Source: Candidatus Omnitrophota bacterium
GTDB taxonomy: Bacteria; CAIJMQ01
Reading direction: 5' to 3'
Assembly (NCBI GenBank): GCA_018812925.1
Contig: JAHJCU010000004.1
Span: forward strand, 529,441-593,440
DNA length: 64,000 nucleotides
The notes under the pieces are model-generated. The model worked only from the letters and a program-made list of their open reading frames with translations, was not told where the DNA came from and made no database searches. The position numbers were made by a program, and so were the translations under genes. This document shows positions 57,340 through 64,000 of the stretch, one piece after another; position 1 is the first letter of the stretch; each line of letters starts with the position of its first letter.

Positions 57340-58626
57340 GTGGATATTAAAAAATGGAAGGTAAGGACAAGAGACGGAAATACTTACGGTCCCGCAGATA
57401 CGGAAACAATTAAGAGATGGATTGAAGAAAATAGGGTTTCCATAGAAGATGATGTATCTCCTGCAGATATTGAAGAATGGAAAAAACCTGCTGAAATCAA
57501 TGAATTCGCCACAGCTCCTGCTAACCAAGTGAAAACGGATTTTTTACTTCCCCCGGCGCAAGAGAGAACATTAACGACACAAGTAGTAAGTGACGGATGG
57601 GAAGTGCTTAAGGCGGATATGTTCCCTATTATCGGGATTTTTCTTCTTTATGTAGTTGTTGTTATTGCAGCTAGTATTGTGCCTTTTATCGGGAGATTTT
57701 CTCAAATTTTAATTACAGGTCCTTTAGTTGTGGGATTGAATTGGTATTGCTTGGGCAAGATAAGAAAGCAAGAGATTGGTGTTTCTGCTTTATTTGACGG
57801 ATTCAAAATATTTTTCCCGGCCCTTGGTGCATATTTATTAATAACTATTTTTACCGGTTTGGGAATGATACTTTTGATAATACCTGGAATTATATTAGCT
57901 ATGGCCTATTCATTTGCCTATTTATTCATGATAGATAAGAATATGGGTCCTTGGGAAGCTATGAAAGCAAGCTTCGACATGACCAAAGGTTTCAGATGGA
58001 GAATTCTTGCTATAAGCATGCTTTGTTCTCTCATAAATATTTTGGGGCTGTTATGTTTGGGTGTAGGGATTTTAGTAACAATTCCTCTTAATATGCTTGC
58101 TATAGCGGCTCTTTATCAACGGTTAAGCACTGGCAATATTCATGAATCTCAAAAACAAACTGATGTTAAGGAGATTCTTTTAGGAGTCATATTGCCGTTG
58201 ATATTTATTTTAGGTATTCTTGCCGGAATAATGGTGCCTGCATTGGGAAAAGCGAGAAATGTTGCAAGACGTGTTTCACTTGACAGTCCGACGCAAATAG
58301 ATGCGGCAATCTCAGTTTCACTTGACAACCCTACAGAAATAATGGAAGTTGATGTAAAAAGAGCGATGTCAAATGAAGGGCAAGCATGGGTTGGGACTAT
58401 TAGAACAGCCGAAAGAGTGTATTTTGCAGAGCATAATACGTATACTGCGAATTGGGCAGATATAAGCGGAATGATTGACTTAACCGGGAACAAATACTTT
58501 ACTACAGCCCCAACTTTAACGGCGACTGCAACTACTTTTACTGCTACTGTAAAAGGTTCAGGGGATGCAGACGGTATTAGTGTAAAAATTGACCAGGATG
58601 GGACAATAATCGTCGATGGTTTATAG
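57340..58626 (+). CDS. GYF-domain membrane protein 2 with pilin-like C-terminus
   Basis: A 428-residue paralog of the upstream protein: GYF_2 domain (KWKVRTRDGNTYGPADTETI), membrane region (about 95-300, with GPWEAMKASFDMTKGFRWRI), plus a C-terminal 140-residue extension. The helix GILAGIMVPALGKARNVARR resembles the hydrophobic alpha-1 of type IV pilins (GILAAIAIPAL..ARE.AR) without the prepilin peptidase site. It is followed by AWVGTIRTAERVYFAEHNTY and a Thr-rich beta region, typical of pseudopilin globular parts. Start is GTG with AAAGGAGG seven bases upstream. Part of a two-gene operon. Confidence 0.78.
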   Translation: MDIKKWKVRTRDGNTYGPADTETIKRWIEENRVSIEDDVSPADIEEWKKPAEINEFATAPANQVKTDFLLPPAQERTLTTQVVSDGWEVLKADMFPIIGIFLLYVVVVIAASIVPFIGRFSQILITGPLVVGLNWYCLGKIRKQEIGVSALFDGFKIFFPALGAYLLITIFTGLGMILLIIPGIILAMAYSFAYLFMIDKNMGPWEAMKASFDMTKGFRWRILAISMLCSLINILGLLCLGVGILVTIPLNMLAIAALYQRLSTGNIHESQKQTDVKEILLGVILPLIFILGILAGIMVPALGKARNVARRVSLDSPTQIDAAISVSLDNPTEIMEVDVKRAMSNEGQAWVGTIRTAERVYFAEHNTYTANWADISGMIDLTGNKYFTTAPTLTATATTFTATVKGSGDADGISVKIDQDGTIIVDGL

Positions 58627-58637
58627 AGATAAAAAAT

Positions 58638-59768
58638 ATGAGCGAAGAATTGGGATTGGTTCTTATAACCGAAAAGTCGTTAAACCGTTCAATAACGGGT
58701 CATATAATAAAAGATATTTTTTCGCGCGGAATAAAGCCGTTGGAACTTCTTGAAGCAAGGATGTATGCTCCGAGTGAAAAATTGATTCGGGAATATCTTA
58801 AGTTGATAGTTGACGAGCCGTTTAAAGATTATCTCAACAGAGAATATATAGAAAAAAATAAAGGTCCCTCCCGGAAGAGGATGATGCTTCTACTTTTTAA
58901 AGGAGAAGACGCTATATCACAGATAAGAGGCATTGTGGGGCATATAAGCAGAAGAATCGACGGAACATTACGCAATTCATTTGCGGAATTTATTGAAGAT
59001 AAAGACGGCAAAATCATAGGTTTTAAAGAACCCGTCGTAACAATTATTCCCGAAGAAAGATGCGCGAAAAATGTCATAGGTCTTTGGGCAAAATATAGCC
59101 AGTCGGACGGTGGGATGCTTAGTGATTCAATTGACTGGAAGATGTTACTTTCTAAATGGGAAATATATGAATACGAAACGTTAAAATATAGAGACGGCAT
59201 TACTTCCACATTCAAAGAAATGCTTGAAAATGTTCAGCAAACGCTTGTTCTTATCAAGCCCGATAATATCTATACAAAATCGCACAGAGTCGGCGCGATA
59301 ATAGACGCTCTGGCAGGTCCCGGTTTAAAAATGATAGGTGTTAAAGCGGTGAATATGTCCGTAGAACAGGCGCTTGAGTTTTATCGACCGATAAAAGGAA
59401 ATTTGATAAAGAAATTCGGGGAAGAAAAAGGGACGGCGGAATTTGCAAATATTGTTAAGTTTATGACGGGAACCTATCCGCGAGAAATCAATCAGGAGAC
59501 GGAAAGGGAAATACCTGTTAGCAAAAAAAATCAGTGTTTAGCATTGGTTTACCAGGGCCCTTTTGCGATTAGTAGGATAAGAAAAAAAGTCGGAGCTACA
59601 AATCCGCTTGAGGCGGAACCCGGCACTATAAGGAGAGAATTCGGACACGATATAATGAAAAACGGTGTCCATGCTTCCGATTCCCCTGAAAGCGCAGAGA
59701 GAGAATTAAAAATTATTGATATTCCGGGAACGTCTCTTCAGGATATAGTGAACGAAAAATTCGGGTAA
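58638..59768 (+). CDS. Double-domain nucleoside diphosphate kinase-like protein
   Basis: A 376-residue protein made of two NDK-fold halves. The C-terminal half (about residues 195-375) has TLVLIKPDN, the RPIKG-like segment, GPFAISRIRKKVGATNP and RREFGHDIMKNGVHASDS, with the catalytic His345 in NGVHASDS; so it is probably active. The N-terminal half (LVLITEKSLNRSITG..., GEDAISQIRGIVGHI) follows the same order but lacks the N(x)HxSDS histidine motif. Standard NDK is about 140 residues. The middle insertion of both halves is long. Starts 11 bases after the GYF gene. Confidence 0.82.
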   Translation: MSEELGLVLITEKSLNRSITGHIIKDIFSRGIKPLELLEARMYAPSEKLIREYLKLIVDEPFKDYLNREYIEKNKGPSRKRMMLLLFKGEDAISQIRGIVGHISRRIDGTLRNSFAEFIEDKDGKIIGFKEPVVTIIPEERCAKNVIGLWAKYSQSDGGMLSDSIDWKMLLSKWEIYEYETLKYRDGITSTFKEMLENVQQTLVLIKPDNIYTKSHRVGAIIDALAGPGLKMIGVKAVNMSVEQALEFYRPIKGNLIKKFGEEKGTAEFANIVKFMTGTYPREINQETEREIPVSKKNQCLALVYQGPFAISRIRKKVGATNPLEAEPGTIRREFGHDIMKNGVHASDSPESAERELKIIDIPGTSLQDIVNEKFG

Positions 59769-59793
59769 TTTATTTACAAGACGAAGTCATGTT

Positions 59794-61281
59794 TTAATCC
59801 TGCAACAATTTTTTCGGGAATATATTATCTAATCCGAATAAGTAGAATGGGTCTATGGTTTTCTTGACTCTTGCCATTTCCATAACGCCTTCTCTGCCGT
59901 ACATCATAGCAAGGTATTTATGTTTGAGTTTGCCTATGCCGTGTTCTGCGGAAACAGTCCCGTTTGCCTGCACCGCTTTTTTTACCGCTTTGATGTAAGA
60001 GGCAATTGCTTGCTCTTTTTCCTGCTCGTTTTTTGGGAAGAAATTAAAATGCAGATGATTTTCTCCTATATGTCCGAAAATAACATATTCGACTGCCGTT
60101 GTTTTCGCCATTTCGCGATAGAAATAAAATAATTCGGGGAAATAATTTTCAGGCACAGCAATATCAATAGCAACTTTAGTTTGTTTTATTTCTCTGAAAT
60201 ATTCATTTATAAGTTCTGGAAGTTTATGTCTAAAATCGATGAGTTTGTTATAATCGCGCGCATTGTCACCGAACCAGGTATCTACAACGGAATATTTTTC
60301 TAATATCTCAAGCCATATATCCATTTCTTTTTTCTCCTGTTCTATATATAAGGCGGTTTGGCAGGAAGGGATATTTGGAAAAGCTTTTTTCAGGATTCCC
60401 AAACTATTAGCGTCAAAATATTCTATGGAATAGACATTCAGTTTTTTATTGTTTTTTATGCTGTTAATGAGTTTAAGGATTCCATTGTCTTTCTCTAAAC
60501 CCGTTAGAAGTAAGTCGCCAGAGGCGACTGCCTCACCTTTGGTGTGGACTTCTAACTGGTCTAAAAAAATAATCATAATTGAACGCGGAGGAAGCGCTGG
60601 TATCAACTTTAACTCAACTTCTGTAATAATACCCAAAGTTCCTTCTGAGCCGATAAATAAATCAATCAAATCCATCCCTGGTTTCGCAAAATAACCGGCG
60701 GCATTTTTGATGTTTGGACTTCTATATGCGGGGATTTTTACTTTAAAAAACGGCGAAGTAATTATGCCCTGTTCGTCAGCGATATATTGTCCTCTTCTTA
60801 TGTCTAAAATATTTTCTGTTGATAGGGCGACTCTTATTCTTTCGACATATTTTCTTGTTGCGCCGAATCTATAACTGTATTCACCAGAAGCGTTTGTTGC
60901 CACATTACTTCCGATAAAAGCCATCCTTTCGGTTGGAAACGGAGGATAAAATAATTTTTTGCTGTCCAACTCTTTCAAGAAATAGTCTAAGATAACACCC
61001 GATCCTAAAACCGCCTTAGAATTCTTTTTATCGATTGAGATGATATTATTCATTTTCTCAAGCGATATAATAGCGCCGCCTGCGGGAATTCTTCCCCCTA
61101 CTGTTCCTGTCCCTGCTCCTGATGCGGTAAGAGGCGTATTATTTCTTCTTGCTTCTTTTATTGTTTGTAAAACTTCCGCCTCGTTTTTGGGGATATAGAC
61201 TGCGTCCGCATTGCCGAACTTCAAATTGGATGTGTCTTCCAAATAACTTATAATCTGGTCAGCTTCTTTTTTTATAATCAT
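59794..61281 (-). CDS. FAD-linked oxidase (GlcD/D-lactate dehydrogenase type)
   Basis: A 495-residue flavoprotein oxidising a 2-hydroxy acid (glycolate, D-lactate or similar). The FAD-binding_4 domain shows YIPKNEAEVLQTIKEARRNN, TASGAGTGTVGG and GEYSYRFGATRKYVE; the C-domain ends with FGHIGENHLHFNFFPKN and AEHGIGKLKHKYL (FAD/substrate residues). Residues of the segment VHTKGEAVASGDLLLTG (from about residue 243) are encoded by a 54-bp palindrome inserted in frame. GlcE/GlcF partners are not present. Convergent with the NDK gene, divergent from mtnP. Confidence 0.9.
   Translation of the reverse strand: MIIKKEADQIISYLEDTSNLKFGNADAVYIPKNEAEVLQTIKEARRNNTPLTASGAGTGTVGGRIPAGGAIISLEKMNNIISIDKKNSKAVLGSGVILDYFLKELDSKKLFYPPFPTERMAFIGSNVATNASGEYSYRFGATRKYVERIRVALSTENILDIRRGQYIADEQGIITSPFFKVKIPAYRSPNIKNAAGYFAKPGMDLIDLFIGSEGTLGIITEVELKLIPALPPRSIMIIFLDQLEVHTKGEAVASGDLLLTGLEKDNGILKLINSIKNNKKLNVYSIEYFDANSLGILKKAFPNIPSCQTALYIEQEKKEMDIWLEILEKYSVVDTWFGDNARDYNKLIDFRHKLPELINEYFREIKQTKVAIDIAVPENYFPELFYFYREMAKTTAVEYVIFGHIGENHLHFNFFPKNEQEKEQAIASYIKAVKKAVQANGTVSAEHGIGKLKHKYLAMMYGREGVMEMARVKKTIDPFYLFGLDNIFPKKLLQD
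60503..60556. repeat. Three-way structured palindrome, copy B, inside the FAD-oxidase gene
   Basis: 54 bases, 18 codons. Closing stem GTTAGAAGT (60503-60511) / ACTTCTAAC (60548-60556), hairpin AGTCGCC-AGA-GGCGACT (60513-60529) and hairpin CACC-TTT-GGTG (60534-60544). Inverted copy of the element at 2956-3026. Confidence 0.85.
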
Positions 61282-61350
61282 ATTAAGTTGCTATTATAAT
61301 AAACTCAATTTAAAATTGATATAATTACAAATATCAAGGAGAAAATTAAA

Positions 61351-62223
61351 ATGCCCAGGATTGGAATTATTGGCGGAAGCGGTCTTTACGATATTGAAGG
61401 ATTAAAAAATAAAAAATGGATTAAAATAAATACTCATTTTGGAGACCCTTCCGACGAATATTTAGTCGGAGAATTAAACGGCGAAGAAGTGGTTTTTCTT
61501 CCCAGACACGGGCGCGGCCACAAAATGATGCCCTCTGAATTGAATTACCGCGCGAATATTTTTGGGATGAAAAAACTGGGAGTGCAGTGGCTTATATCTA
61601 TTTCGGCTGTCGGCTCTTTCAAAAAAGAAATAAAACCGCTTGATATCGTTGTCATAGACCAATTCGTTGACCGAACAAATCAGGCAAGAAAGATGACCTT
61701 TTTTGGGGACGGAGTTGTGGCGCATATTGCTTTTGCCGAACCGATTTGTTCCGTTCTTTCGGATATCTTATATTCTACGGCTAAAAAACTTGCAGTCAAA
61801 AATAATATTACGGTTCACAAAGGTGGCACTTATATAAATATGGAAGGACCCGCATTTTCCACCGAGGCGGAATCGTTTTTATATAAAAGTTGGGGGATGG
61901 ATGTAATCGGGATGACGAATATGCCCGAAGCAAAATTGGCAAGAGAAGCGGAAATGTGTTTTGCGACATTAGCTATGGTTACCGATTATGATGCTTGGTA
62001 TGAAGAGGAATCTGTAGTTACGGTTGATGTGATAATTCAGAACTTGAAAAAAAATATTAAAGTGGTAAAAGACCTTATTGAAGATGTGGTTCCATTAATA
62101 CCAAAAGAAAGAAACTGCCTCTGTGCAGATGCTTTGAAAAATGCGATCATTACCAGCGCAGATATTATCCCGGAAAAAAGAAAAAAAGAACTTCAGATTA
62201 TCATTGGTAAATATATAGTTTAG
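61351..62223 (+). CDS. mtnP: S-methyl-5'-thioadenosine phosphorylase
   Basis: Cleaves methylthioadenosine to adenine and methylthioribose-1-phosphate in methionine salvage. 290 residues of the PNP/MTAP class II family: IGIIGGSGLYDIEGL, FLPRHGRGHKMMPSELNYRANIF, SAVGSFKKEIKPLDIVVIDQFVDRT, NMEGPAFSTEAES and IGMTNMPEAKLAREAEMCF. AAGGAG precedes ATG. Purine nucleoside phosphorylase activity is an alternative but the TNMPEAKLARE segment fits MtnP. Confidence 0.94.
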   Translation: MPRIGIIGGSGLYDIEGLKNKKWIKINTHFGDPSDEYLVGELNGEEVVFLPRHGRGHKMMPSELNYRANIFGMKKLGVQWLISISAVGSFKKEIKPLDIVVIDQFVDRTNQARKMTFFGDGVVAHIAFAEPICSVLSDILYSTAKKLAVKNNITVHKGGTYINMEGPAFSTEAESFLYKSWGMDVIGMTNMPEAKLAREAEMCFATLAMVTDYDAWYEEESVVTVDVIIQNLKKNIKVVKDLIEDVVPLIPKERNCLCADALKNAIITSADIIPEKRKKELQIIIGKYIV

Positions 62224-62284
62224 TTTCAAATTAAAAACCTTTTGTTTTGTTAATATCCTATTAGTCTGTTAAAATCCTTTTTCG

Positions 62285-62869
62285 ATGATGGAAGAGAAAC
62301 AAATCTACGAACTTTTTAAAGAAAAGAATGCGCTTCTGGAAGGACATTTCCTGCTTACCAGTGGTTTGCATTCCCCTATGTATTTGCAATGTGCTAAGGT
62401 TTTGCAATATCCTGATATAGCTCAAAAACTATGCAGCCAACTGGCGCAAAATTATTTAAAATCTAATATAGATGTGGTAGTTTCTCCTGCAGTAGGCGGG
62501 CTGATTGTCGGGCATGAAGTTGCGCGGGCTTTAAAGGTAAGAGCTATCTTTGCTGAAAGAGTTGACGGGAAGATGGCTTTTAAAAGGGGATTTGAATTAA
62601 ACAAAGAAGACAATGTTCTTGTGGTTGAAGATGTGGTAACTACAGGCGGGTCTTTAAACGAGATTATTCAACTTTTAAAAGAAAAAGGATGTAATATTGT
62701 AGGTGTAGGCTCGCTTGTGGACAGAAGCGGCGGCAAAGTTAAATTTGAAATAGAAAAAATATCGCTTCTAAATCTTGATATCCAAAATTATCCGAGCCAA
62801 TCGTGTTCTTTGTGTGATAAGAAAACCCCGCTTGTCTATTTGGGTAGTCGCGATAAAAGCACAAAGTAA
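62285..62869 (+). CDS. pyrE: Orotate phosphoribosyltransferase
   Basis: Makes OMP from orotate and PRPP. 194 residues with LTSGLHSPMYLQCAKVLQ, VVVSPAVGGLIVGHEVAR, FAERVDGKMAFKRGF and the PRPP motif VLVVEDVVTTGGS, as in the Thermus/Clostridium-type PyrE. A Cys pair near the end (CSLCDKKTPLVYLGS) resembles a small structural motif of this subtype. Downstream of mtnP by 61 bases. No other pyr genes nearby. Confidence 0.93.
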   Translation: MMEEKQIYELFKEKNALLEGHFLLTSGLHSPMYLQCAKVLQYPDIAQKLCSQLAQNYLKSNIDVVVSPAVGGLIVGHEVARALKVRAIFAERVDGKMAFKRGFELNKEDNVLVVEDVVTTGGSLNEIIQLLKEKGCNIVGVGSLVDRSGGKVKFEIEKISLLNLDIQNYPSQSCSLCDKKTPLVYLGSRDKSTK

Positions 62870-62886
62870 TACAATTATTTTAAAGT

Positions 62887-63960
62887 ATGCTTTCTAAAAT
62901 ATATTCTTCGGCGGTTGTTGGTATAGAAGCCAAACTAATTGAAATAGAAGTAGATGTTGAAAGAGGGCTTCCCGCAATCAACATAGTAGGCCTGCCTGAT
63001 ACTGCAGTAAAAGAATCTAAGGACAGGGTCAAATCGGCTATAAAAAACTCGGGGTTTGAGTTTCCAAATCGCAAAATAACAATAAATTTGGCTCCGGCAG
63101 ATGTAAAAAAAGAAGGGGCCGGTTTTGACTTGCCTATTGCGCTTGGAATTCTTTCTGCAACCGAACAAATTAAAAACAAAGAAAAACTTGCTTCTTATAT
63201 GTTTATCGGTGAGTTAGCTTTGAATGGCATGTTAAGAAACTCTAAAGGTGTTTTACCAATAGCTATATTTACCAAAGAAAGAAAACATTCTCTTATAGTC
63301 CCATACCAAAATCGTTTTGAAGCAGGAGTAATTGAAGGATTAAAGGTATATCCGATAAAGAACTTAACGCAATGTGTTAAATTTTTAAATGATGAAGAAG
63401 AAATAAGCCCTGTTCATTTCGACCTTGAAGAGATTTTTAAGAAGGCCCGTTCGTATGCAGTGGATTTCTCTGAAGTTAGAGGACAGCATCATATAAAAAG
63501 AGCGTTGGAAGTTGGCATTGCAGGCGGACATAATATGATTATGATTGGTCCTCCCGGCGCCGGAAAAACGATGCTGGCAAGACGGCTTGCTACTATAATG
63601 CCTGACATAACACTTGAAGAATCTATTGAAACAACTAAAATTCATTCGGTTTCGGGATTGATTGCGCCTAATAGTCCTTTGGTTGCCATAAGGCCGTTTC
63701 GTTCTCCGCACCATACAACATCAGATATAGCGCTTGTTGGTGGAGGACAATATCCTCATCCCGGAGAAATCAGCCTTGCTCATAACGGAGTGCTTTTCTT
63801 GGATGAGCTGCCGGAATTTAATCGGAACGTTTTGGAGGCGCTACGCCAGCCGCTTGAAGACGGAGAGATAAATATATCCAGAGCAAGTGGTTCTTTAAGT
63901 TATCCTGCCCGTTTTACATTGGTCTGTGCAATGAATCCTTGTCCCTGTGGCACGGAATGA
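62887..63960 (+). CDS. comM: YifB/ComM Mg-chelatase-like ATPase, truncated at CPCG
   Basis: ComM/YifB proteins are hexameric helicases helping branch migration in natural transformation. The 357 residues cover the N-terminal Lon-protease-like domain ([29 protein letters not shown]) and the Mg-chelatase ATPase with Walker [18 protein letters not shown], Walker [24 protein letters not shown] and [11 protein letters not shown]. It then stops (GTE, TGA at 63958-63960), where ComM normally continues for about 140 residues. No frame in the remaining 40 bases restores the family sequence. Either a real truncation or an insertion whose rest lies beyond the window. Confidence 0.85.
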   Translation: MLSKIYSSAVVGIEAKLIEIEVDVERGLPAINIVGLPDTAVKESKDRVKSAIKNSGFEFPNRKITINLAPADVKKEGAGFDLPIALGILSATEQIKNKEKLASYMFIGELALNGMLRNSKGVLPIAIFTKERKHSLIVPYQNRFEAGVIEGLKVYPIKNLTQCVKFLNDEEEISPVHFDLEEIFKKARSYAVDFSEVRGQHHIKRALEVGIAGGHNMIMIGPPGAGKTMLARRLATIMPDITLEESIETTKIHSVSGLIAPNSPLVAIRPFRSPHHTTSDIALVGGGQYPHPGEISLAHNGVLFLDELPEFNRNVLEALRQPLEDGEINISRASGSLSYPARFTLVCAMNPCPCGTE

Positions 63961-64000
63961 CAACAAACTGGAATCTGTCACGCTTCTTGGAAGAGGCAGA

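Overview
The window reads as a low-GC, double-membraned (diderm) bacterium with ordinary bacterial translation signals. Evidence for an outer membrane is the lptB, lptA-like and lptC-like genes and lnt. Standard TGA stops, an RF2 gene with the classic +1 frameshift, sigma70-type promoters (TTGACA-17-TAYRMT) and bacterial tRNAs are all present. The gene set (PAC2-family protein, 7TM-HD phosphodiesterase, AmaP, ClpC with UVR motif) and the very repeat-rich intergenic DNA suggest an uncultured candidate-phylum lineage. I cannot name the phylum from sequence reading alone.

Layout. 0.1-5.2 kb: trpS, then a plus-strand run of a GspF-like gene, tsaB, malic enzyme and a PAC2 gene. 5.2-8.6 kb: minus-strand accessory genes, including a nucleotidyltransferase toxin-antitoxin-like pair, small membrane proteins and an AlkD-like repair protein. 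8.8-9.3 kb: three tRNA genes. 9.5-17.0 kb: plus-strand housekeeping run (Xaa-Pro peptidase, efp, accB, accC, amaP, lon, HAD phosphatase). 17.0-25.0 kb: minus-strand run phoH, 7TM-HD, ybeY, DUF502, lptC-like, lptA-like, lptB, recG. 25.2-43 kb: minus-strand accessory region with leuB, a HigBA-like pair plus membrane protease, an SNF2 helicase / N6-methyltransferase / nuclease-methyltransferase cassette, a retropepsin-like protease, a RelE/RHH pair, a NYN-domain protein, a HEPN/MNT pair and two paralogous coiled-coil proteins. 43.2-51.8 kb: plus-strand prfB (frameshifted), tsaC, rpiB, ilvE, clpC, a secreted AsmA/TamB-like protein and folC. 52.5-56.2 kb: DUF47 protein, pit, lnt (minus). 56.3-59.8 kb: two GYF-domain membrane proteins and a double-domain NDP kinase. 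59.8-64 kb: FAD-linked oxidase (minus), mtnP, pyrE and a ComM/YifB gene that stops early at the window edge.

The most striking feature is several families of small structured palindromes plus arrays of degenerate ~10-nt words between genes. I call the palindrome families R1 (CCCCCC..GGGGGG hairpin, often preceded by a GCACTCC..GGAGTGC hairpin), R2 (25-bp CCTGCCCGC..GCAGGCGGG), R3 (63-64 bp, three hairpins inside CCCC..GGGG), and a three-way element with a GTTAGAAGT..ACTTCTAAC closing stem. Copies lie in frame inside protein genes (lnt three times, the FAD oxidase, folC, the lptC leader). One R3 copy is nested in another, and an unoccupied equivalent site exists 8 kb away. This resembles the Rickettsia palindromic elements. 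A 116-bp inverted repeat bounds the 25.2-44.3 kb accessory region, and two toxin-antitoxin-like modules are each bounded by direct duplications of a neighbouring gene's end or start.

The best candidate for an undescribed system is the 30.1-36.8 kb operon. It encodes an SNF2 translocase, a complete N6-adenine methyltransferase with a target-recognition-like tail, and an HsdR_N-type nuclease domain fused to a methyltransferase fold with an altered catalytic motif. It is probably an anti-phage restriction system that resembles but does not match DISARM or type I restriction.
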